Source: Hydrocarboniphaga daqingensis (GTDB taxonomy: Bacteria > Pseudomonadota > Gammaproteobacteria > Nevskiales > Nevskiaceae). From it: a stretch of 64,000 nt of DNA. This document shows, one piece after another, positions 12,101 to 22,522 of the stretch. The stretch's first letter is position 1. Each line of letters starts with the position of its first letter. The translations under genes and the position numbers were made by a program. The notes under the pieces are model-generated. The model was not told where the DNA came from and searched no databases. It worked only from the letters and a program-made list of their open reading frames with translations. Location of the stretch: contig NZ_FQWZ01000006.1 of assembly GCF_900129825.1 (NCBI RefSeq), forward strand, positions 1 to 64,000, in the 5' to 3' direction.

Positions 12101-12596
12101 GTGGTAACAAACCATCACCGAGGAGTCGAGATGCGTCGACGCTGACGGTGTCCAGCCCCGAACCGAGGGCGACAGTTGCAGTGGTAACGCCCTGCCCGAA
12201 GTCAGCCTCGAAACGAACGACGTCGTCGCCGGTCCCCGCATTGATCGTCAGATCGCGCGAGCTGCCATCTGCACTCTGTACGTACACCACATCGTCGCCA
12301 GACCCGGCGTCGATGCTGTCGCTACCCTGCAACGACACAATGGAGTCGTCGCCGCCCTCTCCCAGCAAAGTATCGTTGCCGGCATCGCCGTCGATCGTGT
12401 CGCGGCCGTCGCCACCCAGTACGGAGTCATTACCGGCCCCCGCCGATATAACGTCGTTCCCTGTACCCGCCTCGACCACGTCGTTGCCGCTGCCAGCCAG
12501 CACGTAGTCGGCGCCGTCGCCGGCCAAGATGCTGTCGTCTGAAGCAAACCCGTTGAGCGTATCGTTACCGGGCGTACCCGAGATTCTGTAAGCCAT
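3162..12596 (-). CDS. Giant RTX calcium-binding protein (3144 aa)
   Basis: A very large, acidic, Gly/Asp/Asn-rich protein. It starts [16 protein letters not shown] after a GGGGATAACTT leader with a ribosome site. Nonapeptide RTX repeats run throughout. The first two thirds hold eight copies of a non-RTX module (GGDVIDL, then [19 protein letters not shown], then NFxxNG) resembling the repeat-flanking domains of type I secreted proteins. The last third holds about seven 99-residue NVENLTLTG units. The C terminus ends AADFIL, typical of an uncleaved type I secretion signal. Calcium-dependent folding after export is family knowledge; an adhesin, matrix or S-layer-like role is inference. No enzymatic domain was recognised and no T1SS genes are in the window. 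Confidence 0.93.
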   Translation of the reverse strand: MAYRISGTPGNDTLNGFASDDSILAGDGADYVLAGSGNDVVEAGTGNDVISAGAGNDSVLGGDGRDTIDGDAGNDTLLGEGGDDSIVSLQGSDSIDAGSGDDVVYVQSADGSSRDLTINAGTGDDVVRFEADFGQGVTTATVALGSGLDTVSVDASRLLGDGLLPHVILLSDFAAGPGGDTVDLGPMLGNSSYTGTGNPFASGHVRLIQSGANTLLQFDMDAGGTTSSFVTVLTFQNVSPSLFHYENFFFNGHYHAPSGAVTASGLFNGGSSSAQTITGGNGADTLSGAGGGDSISGGGLNDTLDGGDGNDTIAGGHGRDVIDGGNGNDVLNGGTLADTINGGNGNDLVSGDQGRDYLDAGSGDDTVNGGDGDDHIVAREGNDSVSGGDGDDLIDASSVAYTSLTRSVTVLAGSGDDVVSFGNTVYAAATDASVTLGAGIDTVSVFSTNRFYFGSIDVIRVSDFATGAGGDVIDLNALLSFARYDGVNDPFSTGYIRLLQSGADTVVQVDLDGVGTDSSFETMLTLSNVSASNLTSNNFIYNGVPVIPGGAVETRAGADGADSIAGVIGNDSIVGGAGNDSIRGDSGNDVIEGGQGRDSINGGVDDDTLNGGEGADSIIAAEGNDVVDGGDGDDAIDMSSLSYSGARNLTVNAGSGDDRVTWGYSTYAGATTAIVNLGSGVDTVEVSSLNRLYEGTIDQVRIADFVAGAGGDVIDLTPLLAWVTSYFGGDPFATGHVRLVQSGSDTLVQLDMDGSGTQSAFATMVTLSNVAAANLGSSNFVYNGTPVIPSGVVETRTGSIGGDSITGFIGNDSIVAGEGNDTVSGGIGDDVIFGDQGLDVLRGGSGSDTLFGGNSDDTLHANGGNDSISGDDGDDVLDTSSTDNGSVDRSLTVSGGAGDDVLYNGPEVASGIATISASLGAGIDTVSISTYRLFAGLSANIVRVSDFAAGGGGDVIDLRELLLYTDYFGSAPGVNPFASGHVRLQQSGTNTLVQIDLDGSGSGSNYVTLITLLNIAPSALTFENFVLDGTNYAPNGSANPAGVFNGGSSANQTINGGNGNDTISGAGGADSIVGAGRNDSLSGGDGNDTILGGHGIDTLSGGNGNDSLSGGSQNDLLYGDAGNDVLAGDQGRDTLVGGAGDDTIGAGDSDDAIYDGDGSGILNGDAGDDVIDVTTDSGVAANRALTISGGAGDDVVLFGVSSSAAVTTANIALGGGVDTISVSSYRLAVGNTPDNVRITDFASGAGGDVVDLGGLVSNYTTYIAGNNPFASGHVRLLQSGADTLVQVDLDGADVASGFVTMLTLVNTTASTLTSSNFTLGGVRVVPGAAVELLAGTASADRLLGTLGADSILGNAGGDSLFGDGGNDLLFGDAGRDTLDGGSGDDTLSGGDGADFFYTYVGNDVVNGDDGNDTVAVGNLLSTSRSLTIDGGAGDDLFDFIDLSSGHAVTAAQITLGVGVDTVAVSSYRLLVGLAPDVVVVTDFAAGSGGDVLDLGPLLQFCTNYAGGDPFASGHLRLLQSGADTLVQVDLDGKGSTNQFATIVTLQNVNVSTLIPTNFNGPSAAPPAGPSQPTAGNDVLTGTSAADTINGLDGNDSISGLDGADYLIGSAGADTLIGGSGDDTLDGDTGNDSMAGGLGDDVFFVDSSADVVSEAAGQGIDFVLSSVSYTLSANVEDLALIGGSAVDATGNELANILIGNDAANSIVGGAGDDTIRGGLGNDTLVGGDGADTFLFSEAGFGSDVVDAGDGNDVIDATGDGIVFVSGSLTVNAGAGNDSITAVYDAGTHSINAGSGDDYIRNHVNFNGSSSVTDAGDGNDVVVVSGSTHRVTLGAGRDLLEAGANVNGLAMSLTVTDFATGSAGDILDARSYLALATNYTTGSNPFVSGHLVAVQSGADTVLQFSSTGSGGNYITVAVLQNVVTTALVADNFLPGFSPNLSGAIVGTSGADSLVGTASADTIQGLGGDDTLAGAEGNDTLEGGADNDSLDGGSGDDSMVGGTGDDAYLVDSAADVINEGVDEGVDSVRSLVSFTLAENVENLMLLGSSAIDGTGNSAANVITGNEAANSIIGGAGDDTIRGSLGNDTLVGGDGADTFQFFEAGFGSDVVDAGEGNDVIDATGDGVTFVSGSLTVTAGAGNDSVTAVYDSGTHSISAGAGDDYVRAHTNFNGSSSTTDAGDGNDVVVVSGSTHRVTLGSGRDVLETIANINGLTMNLIVTDFTGGSAGDVLDVRSYLTLATNYIASSDPFASGHLRVIQSGSDTAVQFSKSGGGGSYINVAVLQNVTASTLVADNFIPAFAPVGTGLIVGTAGADSLVGTLNPDTIQGLAGNDTLLGSDGNDTLEGGGDNDSLDGGIGTDSLVGGAGNDVYVVDNASDVVVELAGEGEDTVLSAVTYSLGADVENLTLTGSAAINGIGNDLANALTGNSTANSLVGGGGVDTIRAGGGVDTLDGGAGGDSLVGGADNDSYVVDNMADVVVEAANEGVDDVMSSVSYTLAANVENLMLAGVAVINGTGNDLANALTGNTAANSLDGGAGNDTISAGAGNDTLNGGTGNDSLTGGAGNDTYVVDSPSDAIVEAANEGTDVVQSSVSYTLAANVENLTLTGSAGINGTGNDLANALTGNTAANILDGGVGNDTISAGAGNDTLNGGAGNDSLTGGSGNDTYVIESTNDLVVEVTNEGTDVVQSTVSYMLATNIENLTLTGAAVINGTGNELANVLTGNTADNSLAGGAGNDTITAGAGNDTLNGGTGNDSLTGAAGNDTYVIDSGSDAVAEAVNEGIDVVQSSVSHALAANVENLTLTGSAAINGTGNDLANVLTGNTAANSLTGGAGNDTIAAGAGNDTLNGGAGNDSLTGGAGNDTYVIDSTSDVIVEAASEGADVVQSSVSYTLGDNVENMLLTGSAAINGTGNGAANVLTGNGAANSLVGGGGNDTLNGGAGVDTLVGGAGNDSYIVDNAADVVTEAANAGIDRVTSSVSYTLSANIEYLTLTGNAVVNGTGNELANVITGNSAANTLSGGGGDDVINGGGGNDTLRGGAGSDYLVGGAGNDYFGFSAIANSDGVNSVDVIADFVSGTDKLDLAGLSSALGITLSFIGSSQFSDNATGQIRFENGSLYVSTNADSAAEMIIDLAGVNSLQAADFIL
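3440..5520 (-). repeat. 99-residue NVENLTLTG repeat array in RTX gene 2
   Basis: About seven tandem units of the same family as in RTX gene 1, with equivalent points 297 bases apart (4012, 4309, 4606). Each unit has a TYVIDS-type start, a central [10 protein letters not shown] strand region, [20 protein letters not shown] and three to five GGAGND nonapeptides. The last unit leads into the C-terminal secretion region. Confidence 0.9.
5900..12070 (-). repeat. Eight large internal modules of RTX gene 2
   Basis: The GGDVIDL-type motif recurs with its central V (or equivalent) codon at about 12054, 11181, 10458, 9732, 8850, 8124, 7005 and 5916. Spacings are 291, 241, 242, 294, 242, 373 and 363 residues. 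Modules 1 and 4 are each followed by the same longer insert (FNGGSS, QTIxGGNG), and modules 7 and 8 share a different insert ([11 protein letters not shown]). This suggests duplication of a three-module block and then of a longer module. Confidence 0.85.
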
Positions 12597-13012
12597 AAGT
12601 TATCCCCATTTATAGATATAGAAGCCCCATAGACCGCACGAGGTTAGCTGCCCTTAATTTCGACCGCTATCCGAAGTTGCACCCCATCGTTAAATAGTAA
12701 ACACCAAATGTGACGCGATCGTCAGTTGTAATCTGGATAGTTGCGACATCGATTGCGCGCATGCGGATCGGCATTATTCCCCCGAAAAATCCGTGCCGAC
12801 TTGATCGAACTAGATCGCAGGATCCTGCGCATCTATAACCACGTGCTGCATTGCAGCAGATGCGACTTTTCAAACGTTTCCACTTACATCCAGATTGATC
12901 CGACCCACTCGCTAGCCCAGGCAGGGCCGGGTATCGCGGCTACGGTGAATGAGGACCGTCCGAATGACTTAGGTTGAGCCACCTAATCCGGGCCGTATCG
13001 TTGCCCGCTTGC
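12597..13012. other. 416-bp intergenic region upstream of the large RTX gene
   Basis: No convincing gene is seen. The region is A/T-richer towards the RTX start and should contain that gene's promoter. It has two perfect dyads: a 14-bp palindrome CGCAGGATCCTGCG at 12816-12829, and TGCTGCA/TGCAGCA around one base at 12844-12858. Either could be an operator. Short open frames here lack ribosome sites and recognisable protein character. Confidence 0.5.
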
Positions 13013-13831
13013 TCAGAGCGATGGCTCAACCGTGCTGGCGTCGCCGCGGACGGTGATGCCATCAAGCTCGTGCAGCGGTGCTTGCAATCGCTGCAGCAAG
13101 GCGCGGCTGTCGGTGACCTCGCCGGTCAGGCCACGGTCGATCAGCAGCCAGGCCGCTTCGGCCATCATCTCGACCGGCTCCAACCATTCGGGTCGCGTCG
13201 CCGCCACTTCGCGGGCCACCGCTTGCGCCGATTCGCTGAGCGCGATCCGCACCGGGCGCAGCGCATTGACGGTGATGCCGCTACACGTCATTTCGGCGGC
13301 CAGCGCACGCGTGTAGCGATCCAGCGCTGCTTTGCTGACGCCGTAGTAGCCGAGTGCGTGGATTTGCCGGGCCGGACCCGGATACGGGATCGGCGTCTGC
13401 GTTGCCATGTCACTGCTGATGTTGACGATGCGGCCCCAGCCGCGCTCGCGCATGCCGGGCAGCGCTTGCTGGCACAGGTCAACCGGCGCGTGAAGGTTGA
13501 GCTCCAGCATCGCGCGGCGTGCGCGCAGGTCGATGCGGCTCGGTGGTGCGTAGGCCGATATGCCGGCTGCGTTGTTGACCAGAATATCGAGGCCCTGCGG
13601 TGCGGCGCGGGCGATCAGATCGGCGCGCTCGGCGTCGTTGGCCAGATCGCAGCAGATCGCCTGCGCATGGCCGCCGGCCTGCACGATCATCGTCACGGTT
13701 TCATCGAGCGCCGTAGCCGAGCGCTCGCTGCTGGTGACGATCACCTGGCAGCGCTGCGCGGCCAGCCGACGCGCGATCGCGCGGCCGATACCGCGGCTGG
13801 CGCCGGTGACCAGCGCCGTGCGCATCGTCAT
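13013..13831 (-). CDS. Short-chain dehydrogenase/reductase
   Basis: A 272-residue SDR with the NAD(P)-binding TGASRGIG motif at residues 9-16, NNAAG and the catalytic YGVSK. The start at 13831 (MTMRTALVTG) is preferred over an upstream start at 13864. It removes an unconserved tail and avoids overlap with the MMPL gene, which ends at 13842. The region after YxxxK is unusual: NALRPVRIALSES and a C-terminal LLQRLQAPLHELDGI segment replace the usual DGG. It follows the transporter gene closely, so it is probably co-transcribed. The substrate is unknown; an alcohol or ketone of steroid or lipid origin is inferred from context. Confidence 0.8.
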   Translation of the reverse strand: MTMRTALVTGASRGIGRAIARRLAAQRCQVIVTSSERSATALDETVTMIVQAGGHAQAICCDLANDAERADLIARAAPQGLDILVNNAAGISAYAPPSRIDLRARRAMLELNLHAPVDLCQQALPGMRERGWGRIVNISSDMATQTPIPYPGPARQIHALGYYGVSKAALDRYTRALAAEMTCSGITVNALRPVRIALSESAQAVAREVAATRPEWLEPVEMMAEAAWLLIDRGLTGEVTDSRALLQRLQAPLHELDGITVRGDASTVEPSL

Positions 13832-13841
13832 GCCGCTGCGA

Positions 13842-16256
13842 TCAGCGTGCGACCGGTGCGGCACCGGGCTGCGGTGCGCGCGGCGAGGTCACGCGGAACA
13901 GCCAGCTGCCCATCGCCGGCAGCAAGCAGATCGCGCCCAGCATGTTGACGAGGAACATGAAACTCAGCAGCAGGCCCATATCGGCCTGAAACTTCAGCGC
14001 CGACAGCGTCCAGGTGCCGACGGCCACCGCCATCGTGATCGCCGTGAACACAGCAGCGCTGCCGCGTTCGCGCATCGCATTCTCGAATGCCGCCGCGAAG
14101 CTGACGCCCTCGTCGCGCATGTGATGCTGGATGCGCTCGAATAGATAGATGCCGTAGTCGACGCCGACACCGACGCCCAGCGCGATCACCGGCAGCGTGG
14201 CGACTTTCAGGCCAATGCCGAGCGAGGCCATCAGCGCGTTGCAGAAGATCGACACGATCGTCAGCGGCACGATCACGCACAGCACCGCGCGCCAGCTGCG
14301 GAACGTGATCAGGCACAGGATCGTCAGCGCACCGAAGATCGCCAGCAGCATGCGCACTTCGGCAGCCGACACCGCTTCGTTGGTCGCGGCCATCACGCCG
14401 ACGTTGCCCGACGCCAGCCGCATCGTCACACCTTCGGTCGGGTTCAGCGCGATGAAGCGCTTGATCTCCGAGATCACGTGGGCAATCGTCGCGCCCTCGT
14501 GGTTCTTCATGAAGATCATCACCTGGATGGCGCGACAGCTTTCGTTGTTGATGCCCAGGTTCGGATCGAAGCCCTTGGATCCGGTCGACAGCCCGACCTG
14601 CGATCGGGGCAGTGCTCGCATCCGCGGATTGCCTTCGTTGAAGCTGGAGATCACCAGTTTGCCGATGCCGGCCGAGCTGGTCACCGACTGCACGCCGGAC
14701 ACACCGTTGAGGAACAGCTCGAAGCGGTCGACCAGATTGATCACCGGGTACTGCAGGCAGCTGTCGCCTTCGAAGTTGGGCGCTTCGACGATCACCGTCA
14801 GCACGTCGGTGCCGATGTTGTAGCTCTGGTTGATCACGCGGTCGTCGTAGTTATAGCGCGAGTCGGCGCGCAGCTCCGGTGCGCCGCGGCCGGTGTCACC
14901 GATCACCAGACCGCGCGACAGCACGGTGCTGACGCCGAGCAGCACCAGGCAGGCGCCGAACACCCACAGCGAGTAGCGCGGATCGGCGCAGCGGGCAATG
15001 CTGCCCCAGAGGCGCGCCATGCGCGGTGAATCGCTGCGCGTGGACTGCTTGACGCTGCTCTCTTCCAGCTTCAGGTGCGTCAGAATGATCGGCAGGATCA
15101 TCTTGTTGGTGATGATCATCAGCAGCACGCCGAGGCAGGCCGTGATGCCCAGCTCGTGCACGATCGGGATGTCGATGAACATGATCACCGCAAAGCCGAG
15201 CGCATTGGTCAGCAGCGCGACGGCGCCGGGGATGAACAGCTTGCGGAACGAAGCGTGCGCGGCCTCGACGCTGCTGGCGCCGGCGCAGACTTCCTGGCGC
15301 CAGGCGTTGGTCATCTGCACCGCGTGGCTGACGCCGATCGAGAAGATCAGGAACGGCACCAGAATCGACATCGGGTCGATGCCGAAGCCGATCAGCGGCA
15401 GGATGCCGATCAGCCACAGCACCGGCAGCAGCGCGACGATCACGGCCGTGACCGTCATCCGCGCCGAGCGCGTATACCAGTACAGCAGCGCCACGGTGAT
15501 CGCGAATGCCAGGCCAAAGAACGCGAACACGCCGATCAGGCCGTAGATCACGTCGCCGAGCAAACGAGCGAAGCCGATGATGTTGACCTCGACGTTGCCC
15601 TTCTCGAACTTGTTGCGGATTTCTTCGAGCTTCTTCTGCACTTCCCAGTAATCGACGCGCTGCTGGTCGGCCGGCGCATTCGGGTCGTAGTCCTGCAGGT
15701 CGGCGCGCACCAGCGCGCTCTTGCCATCGTTGGCGACGATCAGGCCGATCTGGCCCGACAGGCCGACGTTGTGACGCACTCGCTCCAGTTCTTCGGGCGT
15801 GGCCGAGAACGTCGCCGGCACGACCGGCTCACCATTGAAGCCTTCTTCGGTGATCTCGATGTAGATCGTGTTCGGCGTGAAGATCGACGACACCTTGGTG
15901 CGGTTGATGCCGGGGATGAAGAACACCTCGTCGGTGGCCTCCTGCATCGCCTTCATGAACTCAGGGTTGTAGATGTCGCCTTCGCCCTTCCAGCGCAGGT
16001 TCACCAGCAGCGTGTTGGCGCCGGAGAAATCCTTCATGTAGTGCATCATCGTGCGCATGTATTCATGCTGCACCGGGATCAGCTTCAGGAACCCCGGATC
16101 GAGTTGCACCTTGGTCGCGCTGTAGCCGAAGAACAGCGTCGCGGCGACAAACACCACCGACCACACATTACGCAGGCCGATCAGCAGATCGGCGAACTTG
16201 TGAACCGTGCGTTCGATGAAACCATCGACCGCGTTACCGTGCGCCGCATTGCTCAT
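13842..16256 (-). CDS. RND/MMPL-family inner-membrane transporter
   Basis: An 804-residue polytopic protein. It has a first transmembrane helix at about residues 31-47, a large periplasmic loop (LDPGFLKLIPVQHEYMRTMM, EELERVRHNVGLSGQ), a bundle of helices with the RND-typical GFGIDPMSILVPFLIFSIGV, then a second half with the same topology (VIALGVGVGVDYGIYLFERI). This is the hopanoid/lipid-type RND (MMPL) family, expected to use the proton gradient to move hydrophobic molecules. The ATG at 16256 overlaps the stop of the YCF48-like gene (ATGA), so the two are translationally coupled. MMPL, YCF48 and LolA-like proteins often occur together in proteobacteria. Substrate is inference: steroid, steroid ester or another lipid. 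Confidence 0.88.
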   Translation of the reverse strand: MSNAAHGNAVDGFIERTVHKFADLLIGLRNVWSVVFVAATLFFGYSATKVQLDPGFLKLIPVQHEYMRTMMHYMKDFSGANTLLVNLRWKGEGDIYNPEFMKAMQEATDEVFFIPGINRTKVSSIFTPNTIYIEITEEGFNGEPVVPATFSATPEELERVRHNVGLSGQIGLIVANDGKSALVRADLQDYDPNAPADQQRVDYWEVQKKLEEIRNKFEKGNVEVNIIGFARLLGDVIYGLIGVFAFFGLAFAITVALLYWYTRSARMTVTAVIVALLPVLWLIGILPLIGFGIDPMSILVPFLIFSIGVSHAVQMTNAWRQEVCAGASSVEAAHASFRKLFIPGAVALLTNALGFAVIMFIDIPIVHELGITACLGVLLMIITNKMILPIILTHLKLEESSVKQSTRSDSPRMARLWGSIARCADPRYSLWVFGACLVLLGVSTVLSRGLVIGDTGRGAPELRADSRYNYDDRVINQSYNIGTDVLTVIVEAPNFEGDSCLQYPVINLVDRFELFLNGVSGVQSVTSSAGIGKLVISSFNEGNPRMRALPRSQVGLSTGSKGFDPNLGINNESCRAIQVMIFMKNHEGATIAHVISEIKRFIALNPTEGVTMRLASGNVGVMAATNEAVSAAEVRMLLAIFGALTILCLITFRSWRAVLCVIVPLTIVSIFCNALMASLGIGLKVATLPVIALGVGVGVDYGIYLFERIQHHMRDEGVSFAAAFENAMRERGSAAVFTAITMAVAVGTWTLSALKFQADMGLLLSFMFLVNMLGAICLLPAMGSWLFRVTSPRAPQPGAAPVAR

Positions 16257-17365
16257 TGGCCAGCACCCTCGCCCGGCATCGTCTGCACGGCGATACCCGC
16301 TTCGCCGGCAACGAGCCAGCCCTTGCCCTGAGCCAGCGGCAACACGCTGGCGTAGCGCTTGCGGTCGCCTTCCAGAATCTGCCGGAAGCTGGCGCCGCTG
16401 TCGGTCGAGCGGAACACGGTGCTGTTTTCGCCCACCAGAATCACCGCGCCGTCGGGGTCGATCACCGCGTCGTACAGCGACAGGCCGCCGTCGATGCGGC
16501 TGCGCGTCCACGTGCTGCCGTTATCGCGGCTGATGAACGCGTTACCGCGCATGCCGAACACCAGCAGCGTGTCGTCCGGCAGACGCTGCACGCCGTAGAA
16601 CGAACCCTTGTAGATCTCCGGCAAGCGGGCCCAGGTCTGGCCTTGGTCGGCCGAGCGCGCCATCAAGCCCGTTTCGCCAACGATCAGCAACGACCCGTCA
16701 GCCGCCTGCGTCATCGCCGACAAGTGACGATCGCCGATGGCCGCGTGACGCTCGTGACGCCAGTTGACGCCGTTGTCGTCGGACACCAGGTACTGCCCGA
16801 ACGCACCGTAGGCGTAGAGCTTGCCGCCAAACGGGCCGGCGACGCCGAGCACCGCTTCGCCGCGCTCCGGGTCGAACACCACTTCGTTCCAGGTCTGGCC
16901 GCGATCGGTGCTGCGGACGATCCAGCCGTCGTGGCCGACCGCGATCGCCGTATCGGCATCGGTGAAGATCACGCGCGTGAACGTCGAGCCGCGTTGCGGC
17001 TTGACCACCGCTTCGCGCCACGGGCCATTGGGCGAGTCGGCGATCAGGATGCGGCCCAGTTCGCCAACGGCCACGGTGCGCTCGCCCGACTGCGCGAGGC
17101 CAGTGACCAGCAAACCGTCGGGGCGCGTCGCCGTCTGCGGAAACGGCGGCAGTGGCCGATGCGAAAACGAGTAGACCGCCGCCAGCGCCACGATCACCGC
17201 CAGCAGCAACGCTGGCCAGCCACTGAGCACCCCAGGCGAACCCGCATCGGCCGGCACGGCAGAAGGCACCGATTGCAGGCGTGCATCGGGGGAGTAGTCA
17301 CCGCGCGGATTCAACGTCGGCTGCTGACGTCCCGGATGGACGATCGCATTCGCAGTACGGGCCAT
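16253..17365 (-). CDS. YCF48-type beta-propeller, membrane anchored
   Basis: A 370-residue protein with a cytoplasmic Pro-rich start, one transmembrane helix at about residues 50-66 and a periplasmic propeller. Asp-box (BNR) motifs recur: STDRGQTW, SDDNGVNW, SADQGQTW, SRDNGSTW and STDSGASF, as in photosystem assembly factor YCF48/Hcf136-like proteins. A good ribosome site (GAGGAG) precedes ATG 17365. It is coupled by a 4-base overlap to the MMPL gene and probably acts as its periplasmic partner. The family name reflects fold, not photosynthesis. Confidence 0.85.
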   Translation of the reverse strand: MARTANAIVHPGRQQPTLNPRGDYSPDARLQSVPSAVPADAGSPGVLSGWPALLLAVIVALAAVYSFSHRPLPPFPQTATRPDGLLVTGLAQSGERTVAVGELGRILIADSPNGPWREAVVKPQRGSTFTRVIFTDADTAIAVGHDGWIVRSTDRGQTWNEVVFDPERGEAVLGVAGPFGGKLYAYGAFGQYLVSDDNGVNWRHERHAAIGDRHLSAMTQAADGSLLIVGETGLMARSADQGQTWARLPEIYKGSFYGVQRLPDDTLLVFGMRGNAFISRDNGSTWTRSRIDGGLSLYDAVIDPDGAVILVGENSTVFRSTDSGASFRQILEGDRKRYASVLPLAQGKGWLVAGEAGIAVQTMPGEGAGQ

Positions 17366-17536
17366 GCATCAATCTCCTCGAACTCGAGCGCGCCGGTCTG
17401 ACAGCCGGCTCTGCTCACTTGCAGGTATCGTCGCTGCAGACGGGTGAGCCGGCCTCATCCATACGCGTGAAGGCGGCCATCACCGCGATTTATGGCGGAG
17501 TTTTCTCGAAATTAGGCCATCTGGCGCGATGTCGCG

Positions 17537-18748
<1,212 letters not shown>

Positions 18749-18774
18749 GGCGATTCTCGATGGCGTGAATGACT

Positions 18775-19233
18775 TCAGAAGTAATAGCGGCTGATCGTGT
18801 CGGCGACGCAGGCCGGGCGGTCCTGGCCTTCGATCTCGACGGTGACGCGAATCGTGGCCTGCACGCCGCCGTCCTTGGTGGCTTCGGCCGCGATCAGCTG
18901 GCCATGGCCACGCACGCGGCTGCCGACGCGCACCGCGTTCGGAAAGCGCACCTTGTCGCAGCCGTAGTTGACGCCCATCTTCATCTGCACTTCGAGCAAC
19001 TGCGGCAGGAAGTAGCTCATCAGCGACAGCGTCAGATAGCCATGCGCGATCGTCGCACCGAACGGGCCGCTCTTGGCGCGCTCGGCATCGACGTGAATCC
19101 ACTGGTGATCGTCGGTGGCATCGGCAAACAGATCAATGCGCGACTGCTCGATCGTCAGCCAGTCGCTGGTGCCCAGCGTGCTGCCGACCGCAGCAAGCAG
19201 CGATTCGGTGGATGCAAAAACAGGTTTGCTCAT
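18775..19233 (-). CDS. MaoC-like (R)-specific enoyl-CoA hydratase
   Basis: A 152-residue single hot-dog domain with the hydratase-2 motif: [14 protein letters not shown], residues 36-49, containing the Asp42/His47 catalytic pair. It is followed by [16 protein letters not shown]. The family adds water to trans-2-enoyl-CoA. It sits between the IpdF-like SDR and the thiolase with 26-36 bp gaps, as expected for a beta-oxidation step on steroid-derived acyl-CoAs. It is single-domain and could act as a homodimer. Confidence 0.88.
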   Translation of the reverse strand: MSKPVFASTESLLAAVGSTLGTSDWLTIEQSRIDLFADATDDHQWIHVDAERAKSGPFGATIAHGYLTLSLMSYFLPQLLEVQMKMGVNYGCDKVRFPNAVRVGSRVRGHGQLIAAEATKDGGVQATIRVTVEIEGQDRPACVADTISRYYF

Positions 19234-19269
19234 CGCAGAATTCTCAAGGGTTCAAAATGGGCGGCGCCA

Positions 19270-20055
19270 CTAGGCGCGCTGGCTCGACGCGCTGATGACT
19301 TCACCGACCAGATACGAGGCATAGTCCGAGGCCAGGAACACGATCACGTTGGCGATCTCCCAGGCTTCGGCCGCGCGACCGAACGCCTCGCGGCTGGCCA
19401 GCTCTTCGAGCAGTTCCACCGGCGAGGTCTTGCGCAGATGGTCGTGAAACACGATCGACGGCGATACCGCGTTGATGCGGATGCCGTAATCAGCGGCTTC
19501 GAGTGCCGCGCAGCGCGTCAGCGCCATCACGCCGGCCTTCGCCGCCGCGTAATGCGTCTGTTCCTTCTGCGCGCGCCAGCCGAGCACCGAGGCGTTGTTG
19601 ACGATCGCGCCCGCGCCGCGCGGCTGCATCTTGCGCAGCATCGCGCGCGTCATCCGCATCGTGCCGGTCAGCGTCACGTCTAGCACGCGATGCCATTCGT
19701 CGTCGGGCATATCGACCAGCTTGCGCGTGCCGCCGAGGCCGGCGTTGTTGACCAGCACGTCGACACCGCCCAGCGACTGCTCGGCGTAGTCGACCAGCGC
19801 TTGCACGTCGGCTTCCTGCGTCACGTTGGCCAGATGGTGCAGCACGATGCGATCCGGGAACTCGGCCTTGAGCTTGGCGGCGGCTTCTTCGGTGCGGCGC
19901 GGATGGATGTCAGCGACGACGATGCCGCGCGCGCCTTCCATCAAGCAGCGCTGCGCGGTGGCAAAGCCGATACCGCCGCCAGCGGCAGCGGTGATCAGCA
20001 CGGATTTGCCGAGCAGCAGATTGCGCGGCGTATTCGGAGCGGGAGCAGCTTTCAT
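19270..20055 (-). CDS. ipdF: SDR similar to IpdF of HIP catabolism
   Basis: A 261-residue SDR with an atypical nucleotide motif TAAAGGGIG instead of TGxxxGIG, then NNAG and YAAAK. Remembered actinobacterial IpdF sequences share TAAAG-type loops, NNASVLGWRAQ, HYAAAKAGVMALTRC and RINAVSPSI, all present here. IpdF oxidises a hydroxyl of CoA-linked indane intermediates in steroid C/D-ring breakdown (family knowledge). Position within a run of HIP genes supports this. The exact reaction in this organism is inferred. Confidence 0.75.
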   Translation of the reverse strand: MKAAPAPNTPRNLLLGKSVLITAAAGGGIGFATAQRCLMEGARGIVVADIHPRRTEEAAAKLKAEFPDRIVLHHLANVTQEADVQALVDYAEQSLGGVDVLVNNAGLGGTRKLVDMPDDEWHRVLDVTLTGTMRMTRAMLRKMQPRGAGAIVNNASVLGWRAQKEQTHYAAAKAGVMALTRCAALEAADYGIRINAVSPSIVFHDHLRKTSPVELLEELASREAFGRAAEAWEIANVIVFLASDYASYLVGEVISASSQRA

Positions 20056-20088
20056 TGCATCGGGGCTCGGTCGGGGACTCGGTCGCGC

Positions 20089-22428
20089 TCAGGCAGCCGG
20101 CCGCGCTTCACGCGGCAGGCCCAAGCCGCGCTCGGCGATCAGGTTGAGTTGAATCTCGTTGGTGCCGGCGTAAATCGTGTCGGCACGCGAGAAGTAGAAC
20201 AGCTGCTGCAATGGCCGGATCGCATCGTCGTCCGACACCAGATCGGCCGCATCGCCGAGCACGTCGGCGCCGAGCTTGCCCAGGTCACGATGCCAGTTGG
20301 ACCAGTGATACTTGTAGATCAGCGCTTCGCGCTTGAGGCCGATGTCGCGATTGCCGCCGAGCATCCGCAGCGCGTTGTAGCGGATCACGCGCAAGCCGCT
20401 CCAGGCCTGCGCCAGGCGCTGGCGCAGCAGCGCATCACCGAGGTTGCCGCGCGCGCGCATCGCCGCGACCACGCGCTCGAACTCATGCAGGAACTGCATC
20501 TGCTGACCCAGCGTCGACGTCCCACGCTCGGCTTCGAGCAGGCCCATCGCTACCTTCCAGCCATCGCCGGGCTTGCCGACGATGTGGCCGGCTTCGGCGA
20601 CCGCTTCGTTGAAGAACACTTCGTTGAATTCGCTGCCGCCGCCCATTTGGCGAATCGGCCGGATCTCGATGCCCGGCTGACGCAGCGGCATCAGCAGGAA
20701 CGTCAGCCCCTTGTTGCCACGCGAGCCGGGCTCGCTGCGCGCCAGCACGAAGATCCAGTCGGACTCATGCGCCAGCGAGGTCCAGATCTTCTGGCCACTG
20801 ACGCGCCAGCTGCCGTCTTCGACCTGCCAGCAGCGCGTCTGCACGTTGGCCAGGTCGGAGCCGGCGTTGGGCTCGGAATAGCCCTGCGCCCAGAACTCGC
20901 GGCCGGCGATGATCTGCGGCAAGAAGCGCTGCTGCTGCTCGGCGCTGCCGTACTCGATCAGCGTCGGGCCGGTCAGGCCTTCGCCGATGTGCCCCATGCG
21001 GCCGGGGCCACCGGCACGCGCGTATTCCTCGTGAAAGATCACCTGCTGGGCGATCGACAGCCCGCGCCCGCCGTGCTCGCGCGGCCAGCCGACGCCGGTC
21101 CAGCCGCCACTGGCCAGTTCACGCTCCCACTCCTTGCGCAGTTCGGGATCGGCTTCTTCATCGCCAGGGCCGCCGCGATGCTTCAGCGACGCAAACCGAC
21201 CCGTCAGGTGCGTGCGCATCCAGGTCGCGATCTCAGCGCGGAAGGCTTCGTCTTCGGCCACGCCGGCAGCCGCCGGCTGGCGCACCGCGTCCAGCGGCGT
21301 TTCGGCGGTCACGTAGCCGGCGATGCACTCACGCAGCGCTTCGGCGGTGCCGAGCCAATGCGTGGCGGCCTGCGCGCGCTTGAAATGCAGCTGCGGGTCG
21401 TATTCCCAGGTAAAACCAACGCCACCGTGCAGCTGGATCGCTTCACCGGCGCACCAGAAATACGTATCGGCTGCGAGCTGCCGCGCCATCGCCGTCTCGC
21501 ATTCCAGCGCTTCGACGGATGTTGTGGACGCGGCCACTTCTGCCGCACCGGCCACGGCCGAGCGCAGCGCTTCGATCCGCACCATCATCTCGGCGCAGCG
21601 ATGCTTGACCGCCTGAAAGCCACCGACGACGCGGCCGAACTGCTTGCGCTCGCCAACGTAGCGCACGGTCAGGTCCAGGCACTGCTGGGCGCCGCCGAGC
21701 GCTTCGGCCGCCAGGTACAGGCGCACCAGTGCCGCGGCGCGACGCAAGCCCTGCTGCAGCGTGGCGCTGTCGGCATCGAGGCGTTGTGCACTGCCGACGC
21801 CGGTCAGGCGGACGCTTGCAAAGCGGCGCGTCAAATCCCAGCCATTGAGCGCATCAACGCGCACGCCATCGGCCTTGGTGTCCACGGCAAACATGCCGAT
21901 GCCATCGGCCGTCGTGGCCAGCACCAGCAGCGTGTCGACGCTGTCGGCGGTCGGCATCCGCACGATCTCGCCGTCAAGTTGCCAGCGGCCATCAGCAAGC
22001 GCGCGCGCTTGCACGCGGGTCGCAGCCTGCTGCCACTGCAGCGTCGACGGCAGCGGCGCGGTCATGCACAGGCTGCCATCGGCAATGCGTGGCAACCAGC
22101 GTTCGCGTGCGGCTTCACTGCCGGCCGCATCGATCAGCGTCGCCGACAAGGTCACGGTGGCGAAGTAAGGCGAGCAAAGCAGATGCTTGCCCATGCTTTC
22201 CATGACCAGCGTCTGCTCGACCGGGCCCAGGCCCATGCCGCCATAGCCCTCGGGGATCGACAAGCCGCACCATTGCAGCTCGCCGGCAATGCGATCCCAT
22301 ACGCTGCGGTCATAGCCGAGGCTGGATTCCATCGCACGCCGTACCGAGGCCGAATCGCTGACATCGGCGAGAAAGCTCTCGGCCGCGTCACGGATCATCT
22401 GCTGGTCGTCGTTGAGCTGTAGGTTCAC
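20089..22428 (-). CDS. Fused two-domain acyl-CoA dehydrogenase (779 aa)
   Basis: Two full acyl-CoA dehydrogenase domains lie in one chain, roughly residues 1-380 and 395-779, twice the usual size. The first half ends with IQLHGGVGFTWEYDPQLHFK. The second has FWAQGYSEPNAGSDLA, SGQKIWTSLAHESDW and TIYAGTNEIQLNLIAERGLG. In steroid degraders such enzymes are usually alpha2beta2 heteromers; FadE34-type proteins fuse the two. The second half strongly resembles remembered FadE30. The start is GTG (MNLQLNDDQQ) with a weak ribosome site, 94 bp after the thioesterase. It likely oxidises a steroid side-chain or HIP-derived CoA ester; the FAD site count per chain is not known. Confidence 0.85.
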   Translation of the reverse strand: MNLQLNDDQQMIRDAAESFLADVSDSASVRRAMESSLGYDRSVWDRIAGELQWCGLSIPEGYGGMGLGPVEQTLVMESMGKHLLCSPYFATVTLSATLIDAAGSEAARERWLPRIADGSLCMTAPLPSTLQWQQAATRVQARALADGRWQLDGEIVRMPTADSVDTLLVLATTADGIGMFAVDTKADGVRVDALNGWDLTRRFASVRLTGVGSAQRLDADSATLQQGLRRAAALVRLYLAAEALGGAQQCLDLTVRYVGERKQFGRVVGGFQAVKHRCAEMMVRIEALRSAVAGAAEVAASTTSVEALECETAMARQLAADTYFWCAGEAIQLHGGVGFTWEYDPQLHFKRAQAATHWLGTAEALRECIAGYVTAETPLDAVRQPAAAGVAEDEAFRAEIATWMRTHLTGRFASLKHRGGPGDEEADPELRKEWERELASGGWTGVGWPREHGGRGLSIAQQVIFHEEYARAGGPGRMGHIGEGLTGPTLIEYGSAEQQQRFLPQIIAGREFWAQGYSEPNAGSDLANVQTRCWQVEDGSWRVSGQKIWTSLAHESDWIFVLARSEPGSRGNKGLTFLLMPLRQPGIEIRPIRQMGGGSEFNEVFFNEAVAEAGHIVGKPGDGWKVAMGLLEAERGTSTLGQQMQFLHEFERVVAAMRARGNLGDALLRQRLAQAWSGLRVIRYNALRMLGGNRDIGLKREALIYKYHWSNWHRDLGKLGADVLGDAADLVSDDDAIRPLQQLFYFSRADTIYAGTNEIQLNLIAERGLGLPREARPAA

Positions 22429-22522
22429 GAAAAATGCCGGGACTTAAACGGGTCCGTGCATTATTCGGCCGAGCCGTTTCCGGCTCTTCATCCGATGGGA
22501 CGACGAGGGCTGCGCCCGGGTA

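Noticed and set aside
12667-12977. Short frames on both strands upstream of the RTX gene
   Set aside because: They have no ribosome sites or protein-like composition, and they overlap palindromes in a probable promoter region.
19690-22422. 910-residue plus-strand open frame
   Set aside because: It is exactly antisense to the fused acyl-CoA dehydrogenase and SDR, which have clear motifs. The His/Arg/Ala-rich translation is typical of a shadow frame in high-GC DNA.
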